From Branchiostoma lanceolatum (lineage: Eukaryota > Chordata > Leptocardii > Amphioxiformes > Branchiostomatidae): DNA of 64,000 nt. Shown in pieces: positions 1 through 33,284 of this stretch; the first letter of the stretch is position 1; each line of letters opens with the position of its first letter. Below the pieces are notes generated by a model. It was not told the origin of the DNA and did not search any database. It was given only the letters and a program-made list of their open reading frames with translations. Location of the stretch: contig NC_089725.1 in assembly GCF_035083965.1 (NCBI RefSeq), positions 32,619,524-32,683,523 on the forward strand, read 5' to 3'. The position numbers were made by a program, and so were the translations under genes.

Positions 1-160
1 CATCTCAGTCCTTGCACGTACAGTCCAGTCTTCTGCAGCTGGTACCTACTGTACAGTACTAGACTAAGTGTGTTTTGCCTAAAGGCAGTTTACTAGTGAA
101 ACAAACAAACAAATCATGTGTTGTAGAGTTTGACCAGTTCCTGCCCCTGTCATCTTGTAG

Positions 161-20746
<20,586 letters not shown>

Positions 20747-21941
20747 AGGGCAAGGTCAAGGTCATCTGTGGAATGATGTCAATCGGGAAGTGGAATGGGG
20801 AGGGGGGCGTCGTTAAGGTCATATTTGAAATGATATGGAATGGGGAAGGGGGCATTGTCAAGGTCACCTATGACATGATGTGGAATGGGAGGGGGCATTG
20901 TCAAGGTCACCTATGACATGATGTGGAATGGGACGTTGGTAGCAAAGAGAATGGCTGATACAATCAACGAGACTTCAATCGGCAGATTCAAATTCCAGGC
21001 AGATGGCTTATCTAACTTTAACATCGAATGTGAAGATTTCCAGTCGTGACTGTTTAAGAGAATAATGTGAAAGACACATGTCTCTCCCCCTTCTGTATTA
21101 TAAGGTACAGTAAGAAACAGGAAAGGAAATAAATAAATCATTTTTAATAAGCACAAGTCTGATGTCATTACTCCGCAGGAGTTTCTGCATTCCTTAAAGA
21201 AATTTTCCTTAAATCTGACTCGTCTTAGATGTGCCTCCATCTGATATAACATAACATAGATAAAATTATAGCAATAAAATAGAATCCTTTAGATAACAAG
21301 TTGCTCAAATAATACCTAACATATGAGGAAGCATGTAATTATCTAAAACAAGCTCATACTAAGTGTCAAAGGTTTAAAAAGCAAATTTTAAACCTACATG
21401 ACATTGTAAAGTAATAAGTACATAAACTCACAACTGAGAATAGAAATAAAAGATATGTTGGAGTATAAAGCATAATGGAACTTATTGCACCATGAATGTC
21501 CTTTGCCACCAGCCGACCACACCATGAAGTCACGTTGTGTAACATGTAACAGTTAAAACCCCAGTGATATAAATACTGAATGTTGTCAGACATAAATCTT
21601 GGGGTGTGGAGGCTCTATCAATATTGCAATCTCACAATACTTAACTTGACCTGCAAGCACATACTTAGATCCAAACCTGCCCTTAACTTAAGCACGGAAA
21701 AATATAGAAGATCTTATATTCTTTCTTACTCTATTCTTTAATAGACGGAGTGTCAAAATTGAAACAAAGGTCCTTCATATTGAAAGAAATAATTTTCAAT
21801 GATTGAAACGTACTTGTAATAGGAAACTGTTTCCTTGCAGTCCTTAAAGTTTCTATGTACAATGTACTTGGCTATGAAAGCATTGCTGTAGAGACGTGAC
21901 TGCTCAAGTTTCTATGTACTTTGCTGTGGAAGCTTCACTGT
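20747..21941. other. Convergent intergenic region between EPRS1 and MFSD13A-like
   Basis: Holds the EPRS1 3' UTR array and AT-rich sequence. A candidate EPRS1 polyadenylation signal AATAAA is inside AAATAAATAAATC near 21128-21138, and a second (GCAATAAAATAG) is near 21270. The 3' UTR of the minus-strand gene enters from the right. No coding exon seen. Confidence 0.6.
20749..20940. repeat. Tandem repeat in the EPRS1 3' UTR
   Basis: About four copies of a ~45-55-bp unit containing AAGGTCA, ATGATGTGGAATGGG and GGGGGCATTGTC begin right after the TAG stop at 20744-20746. This is another array starting at a coding/non-coding border. Confidence 0.8.
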
Positions 21942-21990
21942 TCAAGTTTCTATGTACTTGGCCATAGAGGCGTGACTGTTCCTGAGACTG
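21846..21990 (-). repeat. Duplications of the last codons and stop of the MFSD13A-like gene
   Basis: The block AGTTTCTATGTAC with a following TTGGC or TTTGC and GAGGCGTGACTG-like segment occurs three times (from 21848, 21908 and 21946). The rightmost copy, read on the minus strand, encodes the C-terminus and TGA stop; the other two lie in the 3' UTR. This is the coding-end equivalent of the splice-border arrays. Confidence 0.65.
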
Positions 21991-24900
21991 AAGGGTTTCC
22001 AGACCAGGATCTGCAGGAAGGCAACGGTGGCAGGGAGAAGGCAGAACATCTGGAACATGACCCTCCTGAGCTCATTGTGCTCGTCGTCTTGCCCGGGGGC
22101 GGTGATCGGCGCGGCAGTGCTCCTGACAAGCTCCTCGTACCCGTAGCGGTTCAGCACGGTCACCACCAGCATCGGCGCCAGCGACTGCGCCGGCTTCGTG
22201 AACAGGGCGTTCATCCCGAAGAACATGGACGACAGCGGGGTCCTGCAGGCAACATGAAAACAAGAGTTCGACAATCTCACAACATGGCATGACAATCGTC
22301 AACAAGAGTTCAACAATCAGCATAGTCCTGCAGAGAACACGGCATAACAGTCGCTAACAAGGAAGAACAACTCATAGCAGTCAACAAGACTTCGACCATC
22401 TCACAACAGAGATATTAATTATTATAAAATTTAATGTTGACAAATTTCACAGTGATTGAATGTTCGAGGTGACCTCTTCAACCAAAAACATAAAACCACT
22501 GCGAACGCTCCATTTTCTCTCTACTGCTAACTCAAATCCCCGCAAACATGAAGGCACTTATAGTTATAGTAGCCCTCTCTCTGGCAGAAGCTGCAGTGCA
22601 GACACACACACAGTAGAGTATATAAGGAGAAATTCAAACTCTACAACTGGATAAATATTCGGAGATTTATTTCCGGACGTTTCGAGTGACATCCATCACT
22701 CTTCTTCAGCGTCACTAAAGTGAACTAGCAGAACTAACCAGTACTTATATACAATGACTAGAAAAAACGGTTTTTACATGGCAAATCACACAGTCATGCA
22801 TAAGCGACATTGTAATGTAAAATAGGTTAGGAAGGTTCCTATGGTAAGACAACACCAGATAACACAGTAGAGTAGTTTAAGCTGTGAATGATATTCTCTA
22901 TAAGCCCATGATACTGTGAGAAAGCCAAATACTTACCAGGGCTCGAAATTTATTTTTGGGAATAAGTGCACAACAGAAATATCTAGGTGCACTGGTGTAC
23001 CCACAATAAGAAATTAGGATCACAGCAAGATCACAGCAGGCCTGAGCACTCAGTATTTCGAGCCCTGGTTACAAAAGAAACAGAGGATACCAAAAACTCT
23101 AGAAATTGAATTTCGTGGCTGTTTCCTTGTTTCCTGCTTACTTTCTGGCGTATTTTGCAGAGTCAGCATCGATGATGTCAGACACGGAGATGTTGAACAG
23201 GCTGAAGATCGCTCCCGGGATGCTTCTGTAGAGAGGGAGATGAAGGAACTGTGATCTTAGCTTATAGTTATAAAGTGAAGCGGAGACATTTAACATGTAC
23301 AATCATGTACCTGTGTGTATCACTATGACCACCTCATTGCATTACCTACTAATTTAGTGCTCAGAGCTGTGTAGAGGAATGACATAGTTATGGCTATGAC
23401 AGTAGCCATATCTCACATACATACATGTAGTACAACAGCTAAGGAAGCTCGCGATGAACCCTTAAGAGATTTGAAGAAGGACTGATTGCAGCTGCAGGGT
23501 GTCCAGACCACTGCAGCAGCAGAACACAGTGATGTACTACTAATTGTTACAATGGTTCTCACATGTCCAGCAGCAGATACCCCACGATCAGCCATGGCTG
23601 CGGCCCGGCCAGGTACATGCCGGCCGCACACACCAGCTCCAGGTAGAAGGAGCCCAGGATGACCCGATACGACCCCACCCGCTCCACCACCGGAGTCAGC
23701 AGCAGGGCAGCGATCTGAAGCACAACAGGCATTGTTGATTCACACTCAAACCTGTACACCTCTTATCTACAAGTACTACATGTCAGCCATATAAAAATTA
23801 TAAAAGAGTGATGAACGTACTCTCCAAGCAGAGGTAAGATCCGGGGCATTTTCGACATATTTTCGCATTTTTTTATTTACGTCTTTCTACTTTACCGTTT
23901 TATGTTGGGCCTTCCTCCTCGACCCAACATAAAACAGAAAAGTACAAAGACGTATAAATAGAGCTGTGTACCAGTACACTGTACCGATACATTACCAGGT
24001 ACAATCAATTAGGTAGAGGTCCAAAATACCTGATCCTGCTGTATCCGTACTGGAACTGACTCAGGGGATGGCCACTTTGACAGATAAAATTACTATGAAA
24101 TTACCGTGGCAGTGCTCTAAAGCCACTCTAAAGCACAGAAAACACATTTGCATGGCTGGAGTCAAATTTTCATCTGTGTTTTCATAAAAATAATACCTAG
24201 CACAATTAAATATCATGTTTTTACCAGTTCAAACATGCTTTTGTCCTTATTGAAAATCTAGCATTTTCCGAACAAGTAGTTTAGGTACAGGTTCAGGTCC
24301 GGACCAGTACCTTAACCCGTGTACCTGTACCTAAAATTTGTTTAGGTACACAGATCTACATATAAAATACCGCGAAAATACGTCAAAAATGCCCCGTATC
24401 TTAACTCTGCTTGGAGAGTATGATGAACATACCTGTGGAATGACAAACCCGGATCCATAGAGAAGACTCCTGGTCAGGGAGCTGAGCATGTCTTTGGGCA
24501 GGAGGTTGTCCGCAAAAATCATGGCGAAGCTGATCAGGAACGTCATGTGGAAGATCTGCAGGAAGTTCATGGTGACAAACAGAATGAAGTCCTTCTGCGT
24601 GACTATTTCCCACGACAGTTTCCAGATGGAACTAGACCTGCTTGGGTCCTTGGGCTGGCTCTCTGCATCCAGGAGCGCCTGGTAAAGGGAAAAAAAAGGA
24701 AAATGATCTTGATCCAGTTTTAGCTCACCGAAGAGCTAATCTTCCACTGGTCGAGACAGAGAAGACAGACGGTATGTACAGTATTTACAGGTTCATTGTA
24801 CCGGTGAAATTCCCCTTGCTCTTTTCGATAAGCACAATGAACAGTGGACCACAGCTTAACATCCCGTCCTAAGGACTGCGACCCTTTCCGGTTGAGCGAC

Positions 24901-26443
24901 ACAGCTGGACTACGCACGCTACCTACCTGGTCACGCGCAACGTCGATCTCGGTCCGGATGTTGAGCGCGGCGTAGTGCATGCTGGCCCAGGCTACCACGG
25001 CAACCAGCACGGTGAAGACCCGGAAGTTGTGCAGGTTCTCCATGTTGTTGGAGACGGCCGCCGCGATGCCGATGGTCGGGCCGGTTCCGACCAGCGCGGC
25101 CACCAGGCAGTACTTCATCAGGCGCACGCGGTCCTCGTGTTTGCGAGAGACCTGGAACAGATAGCCAGTTTCACTGTATAAACAGATCGCAATGCAATCA
25201 CATGGCTATCGAACACGATCGTCTACATGATCATCCTCCACCGAAGCCCAGAACAAATTGCTCAGAAGAAATGCTTTTTGTATGGAATGCCCAGCATCTG
25301 GAATGGTTTGAATATGTTAAGTCATTTGATATTGTCAACATATTGTATATGGACCTCAAATATATTCTCCAAGCAGAGGCTTCGATTGAGAGGGGTAGTT
25401 TTGTCCGGGATTTCTAACGTCCCTCTTCTCTCTCTGTGAAAGCCTCTGCTTGGAGAATACCTCAAATAGCCTTATCTTTCTTTTATCATTTATGTACATT
25501 TAATATGTTTATATATCTGTTATGTTCCTGTGTGTCATGTAGCTTTGGCCAGTTATGTTTGTTGATATGGACCACAGGAAGAGTAGCTACTTGTATATTG
25601 AAAAGCTGATTGTGGATCTGAGTAAACTGCACACCTCGGCGAACAGCGCGCAGTGCTGCAGCAGGACGAACGTGAAGAGCGTGTCGTACAGGTTCAGCGC
25701 CACGATCAGGTGCACGCCGATCAGCCAATCGTCGGGCTGGTACCGTCCCCATGGAAACCACGGGATGAGGAAGCTGAGAGCGAAGAGAGGCGCCCCGTAC
25801 AGGATGGAGGTTCGGCGCCTTCGGAAACACGCCAGGCTGGAGTTATCCTGGAGGCAGGAGTGATGAAGAATTGAAAATTCGATATAAATATAAATCAACA
25901 TGAGATATACATTCGGAATATTCAAATATAACTGCTACTACATTTCCAAACCTAAAAGAAAACCTAATAACAGATTGCACAAAAGCAATTTGAGTGGATC
26001 AGTAAGTTATACCACATACTCAACATTATGAGCCAATTTAGAAAATTGCAATTGATCACCCTGTAAAGAAGGGTTCCTAATTTTAATCCCTCCTTTGGGA
26101 ATTACAAAATGTACAAATTTCTTGCCAAACTCTCTTGCCAAAGCCTTTGCGGCCCAGAAAGGGTGGAATGCTGAGGTAGACCACCCCACTAGCCCAGCCT
26201 AACTTTTCCGGAAACCCCCATACATACCTGGAAGTAGCCGAAGAGCGGGTCGTTGACAGCGTTCCAGACCATGTACAGCACCTGCGCCTGATTAAACCAG
26301 ACCTCGGAGATCTTGTAGCCGTTCAGGAAGAGCTTCACGTAGTAGAAGTTGAAGAGGGGGTTCATCAGGGCGTTGGCGAACGCCACCGAGGCGTAAGCCA
26401 CGGCATTCTTGTCCAGGGCTGGGAGCTTCATCTTCAGCCGCAT
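21942..26443 (-). CDS. MFSD13A: MFSD13A/TMEM180-like major facilitator transporter, 7 coding exons
   Basis: A predicted multi-pass transporter of the major facilitator superfamily; substrate unknown. Exons in transcript order: 26443-26228, 25847-25635, 25151-24927, 24678-24433, 23714-23563, 23225-23142, 22242-21942. All junctions are GT-AG and in phase, giving about 477 residues. The start is ATG at 26443, since the reading frame further upstream has only a GTG. Family signatures remembered from human TMEM180 recur: WNAVNDPLFGYF after the second helix, FGMNALFTKPAQSLAPM in the last exon, and a C-terminal WKPFSLRNSH. Hydrophobic segments fill most of the protein. The gene is convergent with EPRS1 and divergent with ATP6V1D. 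Intron 4 holds a 603-bp inverted-repeat element. The assignment to family is strong; orthology is inferred from memory. Confidence 0.87.
23818..24420. mobile_element. 603-bp non-autonomous DNA transposon with CTCCAAGCAGAG termini
   Basis: The ends TACTCTCCAAGCAGAGGTAA and the reverse complement of TTAACTCTGCTTGGAGAGTA match over about 35 bp. The flanks are TGATGAACG (23809-23817) and TGATGAACA (24421-24429), a 9-bp target duplication with one change. Inside is a second short palindrome around TTTATGTTGGGCC near 23900-23937. No transposase reading frame. It lies in an intron of the MFSD13A-like gene. Confidence 0.85.
25363..25459. mobile_element. 97-bp MITE, same terminus family
   Basis: Inverted ends TATTCTCCAAGCAGAGGC and its reverse complement. 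Flanked on both sides by the exact 9-bp direct repeat CCTCAAATA (25354-25362 and 25460-25468). Confidence 0.88.
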
Positions 26444-27269
26444 AGCTTTGGGCAGATTACGGGTAAGGCAAGGTTTGCTCACTGTTTGGTCAGGGCATTA
26501 GCAAGGCACTGTACAGTTGTCTTCCTCAAGTTCATGTCTGCTTGTGTCCCCAATTTTTAGTGATACTGGTGCGCCTAAATGTTTGCTGGTGTGCCCAATT
26601 TTTTGGGTTGGGAGCACAGTGCTCCTAGGTCAAAAAGTTAGTCTGGAGCCCTGTTTGGTTTGGTTAAGGCATTTATTTGTTATATCCCCTGGTGAAGGTC
26701 CTGCGCCGAAAATAGAACATCCTGGAGGGAGCTTATCTACTGCTACCATCTGAGCTTTGATGCCCGATGATTGACTGTTATAAACACCAAGCAATCGTCC
26801 ACATACACTCCGCACACCTCAGCAAGACCAAGACCTACCCACCTACCAAATATCAATTTAAAGCCTTCTCGAGTTATGCTGTTTGTTACAAACACACAAA
26901 CGTTACCCTCTGCATAACCTTCTCGGCGAAGGTAATAACATGCCCGGCGTCTTCTGCACCCGGTCAGGCGAAACGTCGCCTTACAGTCTAGTTAACGTTA
27001 CAGCCGTTCCAAAATAATAATTATTTGAATTTCGACATTCCCGCCATCATCGACACATGTTTCTTCAAGTGCTACAACAAAAACATTTGAAGAAGGAGGT
27101 CTCCTTTATATCAAACCTTGTTTCCCGTCAGGAGGCGTGTCTACCTGTGCCACCTGTACTTGTTGTCCAACAGGTATGAAAGTCCCGCACAGGTGAGACG
27201 ACCTGTCAACTCTGACCCCTAACCTCTGCACCGGTCTGCGCAGGCGCACAGCTGTAAAACCGTACCAAG
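26444..27269. other. Divergent intergenic region, MFSD13A-like / ATP6V1D
   Basis: Contains a dispersed motif (CTGGTGTGCCCAATTTTTTG with GGAGCCCTG) near 26560-26655 resembling one near 22940-23065, and 5' UTR/promoter sequence of both genes. No coding exon seen. Confidence 0.6.
27237..27248. promoter_or_regulatory. NRF1-type palindromic site upstream of ATP6V1D
   Basis: TGCGCAGGCGCA matches the known NRF1 consensus, a frequent element of housekeeping promoters. It lies 22 bp before the ATG of ATP6V1D in the divergent region. The position suggests a core promoter for ATP6V1D, possibly shared with the opposite gene. Binding is inferred. Confidence 0.55.
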
Positions 27270-30200
27270 ATGTCGGGGGTTGGGAAGGATCGGCTGGACG
27301 TGTTCCCGTCCCGCATGTGAGTTTTACCGTCTGACCGCGCGGGGTGGGGCTGAGGGGGCCGGGTGGGGGTTAGGGTAGGCCCGGGGAGCTTTAGGAGGGA
27401 CACGCCGCCCCGAATATGGCCGTGAGACGCGGGAACAGTGAAGTGATGTCACCTTGTCAGCTGATGATCATAGTCATGTGACGTGAAAACGGTCTTTAAC
27501 ACTCCCCTTGCTACGTTGTTCCGTTAACTGTTACCTGTACTACAGATTTGCATCATTACACCCAACAATGGGCAGGTGAAGGGCCTGAGCATGGCCGTGA
27601 ATAACTTTTGTTCTCCCCAAATCCCGGTCTTTCCATTTCGAGTTTATATTGGGCTGTTCCAAAATTTAGTGGAAGAGGGGGTTGAAGAAAATTTTTCCTC
27701 CCATGTCCTGCTGTCCAAGTGCTTCATAATAATTTTCTGTTGTTTACATGGTGCCAGTGAAGGACTGAATCTGCTGTTTCTTTTACAGGCCTGTGTTAGG
27801 TGGTAATAAGCTGTTCGTGGTTAAAACTGTAACGTTACATGCATGACTTCAAAGTAAACAGTTTTCTTCTAGAACATGTGAATGTTCCTGATACATGTCT
27901 AGATGTGTTTTGTTCATGTCTCAGGGGCCTTCAACTTGGACATGTTATCGACCATACGACGCACAATTTAAACCATTACCATCTACTAATATAGCTGTGT
28001 ACCAATGTCAGCTCACTAAAACCTCACCTCACCCGTCTCACCTGACAATTGGAACATGATGGCGATGGGGGCCGGCTGAAGGGTTAGATGTTGTACATGT
28101 GGCTGTGTGGCACTAATGTGGCACTTACATGGCACTAATGTAGCACTTACATGGCACTAATGTGGCACTAATGTGGCATTCACCCACCACAGGAACATGA
28201 TGGTGATGCGGGGCCAGCTGAAGGGTTAGATGTTGTGCATGTAGCTGTGTGGCACTAATGTGGCACTTACATGGCACTAATGTGGCACTAGTGTGGCACT
28301 AATGTGGCATTCCCCCACCACAGGAACATGATGGTGATGCGCGGCCGGCTGAAGGGGGCCCAGAAGGGGCACAGTCTGCTGAAGAAGAAGGCCGACGCCC
28401 TCACCATGAGGTTCCGACAGATCCTCGCCAAGATCATCGATGTGAGTGTCGCTCTGACTTGCTCACCTGTGCCGCCTTTCTAAGTCATGGTTCTATTGTA
28501 AGCTTGATATTGGGAAAGTCTGACTTGTACTCCAGGAAGATTAGCTACTTACTTGTTTGTTACTTGTATGATAGCTAATGGAGCAAATAAAGTATCCAAG
28601 TAAAGTCTGTGTATGCTGTTGAAGATCTTGGTGTGGTGCTTCTTCCTGCTTCACCACAAGGGTGTATCTTGTCTTCCTGTGTGTCTGTTTGTTTGTGTGT
28701 TTCTGTTTGTGTTTCTGTGTGTGTCTTTCTGTGATTCCCAACAAGCACAAGGTAGCATTAGCTCCGTGTTGCTTTTTGACGGTGGGACTAGAAGGGTTGC
28801 AAAGCGATATGGGTAAGGGGTTGAAGTCTGCTACATGTATCTCTGACTCTGATTCCCTTGTTACTCCGTTCCTCCCTAACCTGTCTGATGCTGAATGTTT
28901 CCTCCACAGACGAAGATGCTGATGGGGGAGGTGATGAAGGATGCTGCCTTCTCATTGGCCGAAGCCAAGTTCATCATTGGAGATGTGAAGTAAGAATCTT
29001 TAGTTCATGGATAGAGGAAGAGAGTAGACTTGAGAGACAAAGTAACTTTAGATCACAGGCACACAATTTCAGTGTGAGATACAGCATAAGTAAAGCAGTC
29101 ATCCTCTCAGCTTGTTTAGGTTGTAGCGCACCAAGAGAGTTGCATCCATATTAAGTCAGAAAAGCAGGAGCAGACAGTAGTATTTGATATTCATAGATAA
29201 ATTGTGTGGGTAAATCATGCACTACCTACATGTACATACATCAGCTTTGTCAGGATGCGAACTGTGCTTTGGAGGACCTGCCCAGAGCAATGGAGGATAG
29301 GGAGGGATGGAGGAGAAGGCCATGAACGCTCATGAGCTTGATGATGATGATGAGATAGATATGATATTCCATATCATTTCTGTGATCTTTTTCCCTGTTT
29401 TGCCTTCCAGTCAGATAGTTCTACAGAACGTAACCAAGGCTCAGACAAAAGTCAGGTTCAAGAAGGACAACGTTGCAGGTAAGACTTTTTGCTGTCTTTT
29501 TAAGGCATATGTAGCTGTTCTTTATCAATCTGGGAGTGTAAAACATGTATATCATTAGTAAATTTTACAAACCAAATGCTATCCAGGTGTTTACTGTGTC
29601 CTGTATGCTCCATCCACAGGTGTGTCCCTGCCGGTGTTCGAGCACTACGCAGACGGGAGCGACAGTAAGTTCACCTCAGGTCATCCTGGCCAAACTCGTG
29701 TCCCATTTTTTGTTTGTATTACAATACTCTCAAATTACCAATATTCAAAGTGTGCTGTGTAAGTGAATGAAAATGTCAATCAGACAAGGATTTGTAGAAA
29801 CAGTACATTAGTCAGTGAGACCTTGTTTTGCTTCCCGGGTTGCTCGTCACCTTGTGATCTTCCTCTTGACCTTACCTTGTATAAATAAGCTGGACAGCTG
29901 GTTTTTTATCATTTGTTTAGCGTACGAGCTTGCAGGTCTGTCCCGAGGAGAACAGCAGGTGTTTATTGTTTGTTTGTTTGTTGTTTAGCGTATGAGCTGG
30001 CGGGTCAGTCCCGAGGTGGACAGCAGGTGTTTATTGTTTGTTTGTTTGTTGTTTAGCGTACGAGCTAGCCGGTCTGTCCCGAGGTGTGGACAGCAGGTGG
30101 CCAAGCTGAAGAAGAACTATGCGAAGGCTGTTGAGCTGCTGGTGGATCTGGCCTGTTGTTTATTGTTTGTTTGTTTGTTGTTTAGCGTACGAGCTGGCGG

Positions 30201-32110
30201 GTCTGTCCCGAGGTGGACAGCAGGTGGCCAAGCTGAAGAAGAACTATGCGAAGGCTGTGGAGCTGCTGGTGGATCTGGCCTGTTGTTTATTGTTTGTTTG
30301 TTTGTTTGTTGTTTAGCTTACGAGCTGGCGGGCCTGTCCCGAGGTGGACAGCAGGTGGCGAAGCTGAAGAAGAACTATGCGAAGGCTGTGGAGCTGCTGG
30401 TGGATCTGGCCTCGCTGCAGACGGCTTTCATCACGCTGGACGAGGTCATCAAGATCACCAACAGAAGAGTCAACGCCATCGAGCACGGTAAGGTTCAATC
30501 TTTATCACATTATGTAGGTAGACTTTCTATTTATGTTTTTTTTTTTCTTTCTTCATTTTGCCTCAAGTTCTCAGGTGCAATTAAATAGCAGAAAACCCAA
30601 CTGGGATTTTTTAAATCATTCTGCCTCTCCTGCGGCGACGCCTGTATCTTTAGCAGTTTGCTCAACTGTTTTCTATCGATGCAGTCAGTGTGCTATTGTC
30701 CACACCTCATGTCCAGAATGTTTTAGTAATGTTATCTTAGTTATTATGTTATCTGAGTTATGTCATACCTGGGCCTGATACGGGTGTTCCGGACCATGTG
30801 ATAATTTCCTGTATCACATAGGGTTCGGGAGTTGTATCACACGGGCTTCCATAGGATATTTCAAATGCATTTCGAGCGCGCCGGTTGCGCCGCCGAAAAT
30901 CTGAATACCGGATTCGGAGGTTGGAATCAATGTTGTTGCAGTTTTGGGTTCGAGGACACAAAACTCCCTCAACTTTTGGTGCTTTTCGCATTGAAATGTG
31001 TGTATTTTTGGGTGGCCATGACATAAATAAAATACAACACGTTGTATTCCGTATCACCCTTGGTCCCAGCCATCCCGCGGGTCGAATCGCCCTACGGCCG
31101 ATCCTACCCGCGGTCGGGCTGGTACCTCGGATGATACGGAACACCCCGTGTTGTATTCTATATTCATGTAAGTTTTAATAATGTTATCTCCCCCCGTCCA
31201 GTCATCATCCCCAGGATTGAGAACACGCTGTCCTACATCATCTCTGAGCTGGACGAGAGAGAGAGAGAAGAGTTCTACAGGTAAACCTGCTTTCCTAATC
31301 CTACAACCTCAAACCACACTTGTGGTAATGTTACCAGTCCATGAGCTGGCACCACATGGCAACAATATCAGTTTCAGTTTAATTGGTAACAACTTGCATG
31401 TAACAAAGGTACAAGTCACATGAAATATGTTGAAACTACAGTTAAAACGCTCTTACTAGGAACAGTAAACATTAGAGTTAAAAAGCAACAAAGCTAGCAA
31501 TCAATATAAAATCTGTACATAATAGAATAGAAGCTTATAACATCTAGGGATTCTTCTTAGACAGCAACTTCAGTGCCCGCGGCATGAAAGATAACTCATG
31601 TCGCTTAGTTTTACTTAGTGCCTACTGCCTAGTTTTACTTATGCCTACTGCCTAAGAGCCCAGGCCAGGAGCAGGCCCCTTGCTCCCCTCTGTTAGGTTC
31701 CTCGTGTTGCACAGTCCCTAGACTCTGGTCAGTATTAACTTTTATTTTTGCGTGCTATATGATTCATAATACCGTGCCTGTAGTTTCTGTTTGCGAAATT
31801 GCTTAAGGATGTGAAGGAAATACAGTCCCTGATGGAAGATAGGGTGAAGTGGAGAATGCTTTCAAGCTTGGTTTGAGTAAGTAAGTAAGTAAGTAAGTAA
31901 GTATTGCTTAATAGATTTTATTTCGTTTGTTGAGTCAGTATTTACTTTTCTTTCCTTCCTGTCAGGTTAAAGAAGATTCAGGAGAAGAAGAAGATAATCC
32001 GTGAGAAGGCGGAGCTGCGTCAGGCGGCGAAACGGGCGCAGGCGGACTTCAAGGAGCCGGCCAACCTGCTAGAGGAGGAGCGCGACGCAGACCTGCTCTT
32101 TGAGACGTAG
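27270..32110 (+). CDS. ATP6V1D: V-type proton ATPase subunit D, 8 exons
   Basis: Subunit D forms the central rotor stalk of the V1 sector that links ATP hydrolysis to proton pumping in endomembranes. Exons: 27270-27316, 28324-28441, 28910-28989, 29411-29478, 29620-29664, 30317-30487, 31202-31280, 31966-32110. They join in phase to 250 residues (human 247). Recognisable segments are [73 protein letters not shown], and a Lys/Glu-rich C-terminal coiled coil ending ADLLFET. Length, exon phases and helices are all intact. Two introns carry decoy copies of the next exon's start. The gene is convergent with ARPIN. Confidence 0.96.
28050..28323 (+). repeat. Two decoy copies of the start of ATP6V1D exon 28324-28441
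   Basis: Copies of GAACATGATGGTGATG...CGGCTGAAGGG occur near 28051 and 28192, spaced about 130-140 bp, before the true exon at 28324. The second decoy has the same CACCACAG acceptor. In both decoys the exon text runs into GGTTAGATG, creating an in-frame TAG. The spacers contain the repeated TGTGGCACTAATG phrase. Confidence 0.85.
29915..30316 (+). repeat. Four decoy copies of the start of ATP6V1D exon 30317-30487
   Basis: Copies starting near 29920, 29987, 30056 and 30186 each follow a (TTTG)n TTGTTTAG acceptor. The first two stop after GACAGCAG; the third and fourth extend to GTGGATCTGGCC, i.e. about 100 exon bases. The third has a 2-base insertion (GGTGTGGACAG). The true exon is last and alone continues with TCGCTGCAGACG. 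Unit lengths of about 68 and 130 bp suggest two rounds of duplication. Confidence 0.92.
31049..31143. mobile_element. GC-rich inverted repeat inside an ATP6V1D intron element
   Basis: CCGTATCACCCTTGGTCCCA and the reverse complement of the segment ending GATGATACGGA pair with few mismatches, with CCCGCGGGTCG in the stem. It is embedded in a longer interval (about 30767-31160) whose outer parts share CGGGTGTTCCG and CGGAACACCCCG, so the whole may be one insertion. Confidence 0.5.
31869..31903. repeat. (TAAG)n microsatellite
   Basis: Seven or so AAGT/TAAG units in an ATP6V1D intron. Confidence 0.85.
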
Positions 32111-33284
32111 TTAGCAGCGTTCCAGACGTAGTTATCAATGTTTGAGACATCGTCATCAAGCAAAGACCTCTCAGATGTAGGAACAATGTCTTAGACCACA
32201 AGCAAGGGTACTGTAGAAGCAAACGGTAGGCTCTGACTGGTTTTTGACATCGTTTTAGGCGTTTTTGTCTGGCATTCTATTTTGTTAGGTTTGTTTTTGT
32301 CTTCCAGCCTGAAAAAAAAGAAAAACTGACAAGAATGTCTAAAAAGACATCTGAAACAAGCTGCAGCCTAACGTCTGCTTGGAGAGTAAACCAAGGGCAG
32401 TTGGAATGTCATATATTACCTAACAGGACGACATAGGTAAAGCAAACCTGCCTGTTGAGCTGGGACCTCATCAGGCAGACACAACACTTGAAATGTACAT
32501 GTAGTTGTAGATGTTATGGAGTAATTGTACAAGTATGTATATTGAGTCCCTTCCTGCTAACTGTAGCAAGTGTCATGTAATAGTGTATGTAGCACCAGCA
32601 GTATGTACATGTATGTAACAGTGGATGTGAAACTATGTAATGGTACTAATGAAAACAGTGTTACTCATATCTGTAGTGATCAAATTAGTCAGTGAAATAA
32701 TTGACCTTCTGCTGCTGGTGTGTACAATATCAGCTGGTATGTACATGTACTTCCAAGTAGCATCAGTGGATGCAAGACTGATTTATTGCACAGTATGGTA
32801 GTACATGTAGTAGTATCCAGGATTTGATTATACTCTTGCGGGATCCCTGACACGGGTGGGTAGCAGTAGTTTTACCAATACATGTAAAGGTGTATATTTA
32901 TGAATACGGCACATAGTTCAGCTAAATAGTAAAGGAACCACATTTGTTGTAACAGACGTACAATTGAGCACAATCTCGCTGTTTTCTTTGTACAGTGTGT
33001 GTACTAATAGAAAAGTAGTAAAATGAGACAAGTTACTCCTGCAAGAATATATTATATGCCTCCAGCAGTGGAGAATGAAGAACTGAATCGTGAAGATGAT
33101 ATCAACACCTTGTAAGTATATTTGAGCATGTCTGATCTATTATGATGAATTATATCCGATGTAACCACAACAGCTCCTCATGTTGTCTTACTCTATACTT
33201 GCACAAAGCTCCGCTAAAATAAGACCTGAAATATTCTGGCGTCCTTGCTAGTCCCTGGTCCGTTTCCCACTTTGGTTGGTCCCT
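32111..33284. other. Convergent intergenic region, ATP6V1D / ARPIN
   Basis: 3' UTR sequence of both genes. An insertion-like segment at about 32812-32875 (GTAGTATCCAGGATTTGATT then TTGCGGGATCCCTGACACGG) is related to 2083-2150, so it is a dispersed repeat. A single CTCCAAGCAGA-family end lies near 32371-32386. No coding exon seen. Confidence 0.55.

Noticed and set aside
22072-22323. Alternative minus-strand frames over the last MFSD13A-like exon
   Set aside because: Shadow frames; the chosen frame matches the family and keeps splice phase.
26444-26482. Upstream extension of the MFSD13A-like start (SKPCLTRNLPKA)
   Set aside because: It would need a GTG start; the first ATG at 26443 aligns better with the family's short N-terminus.
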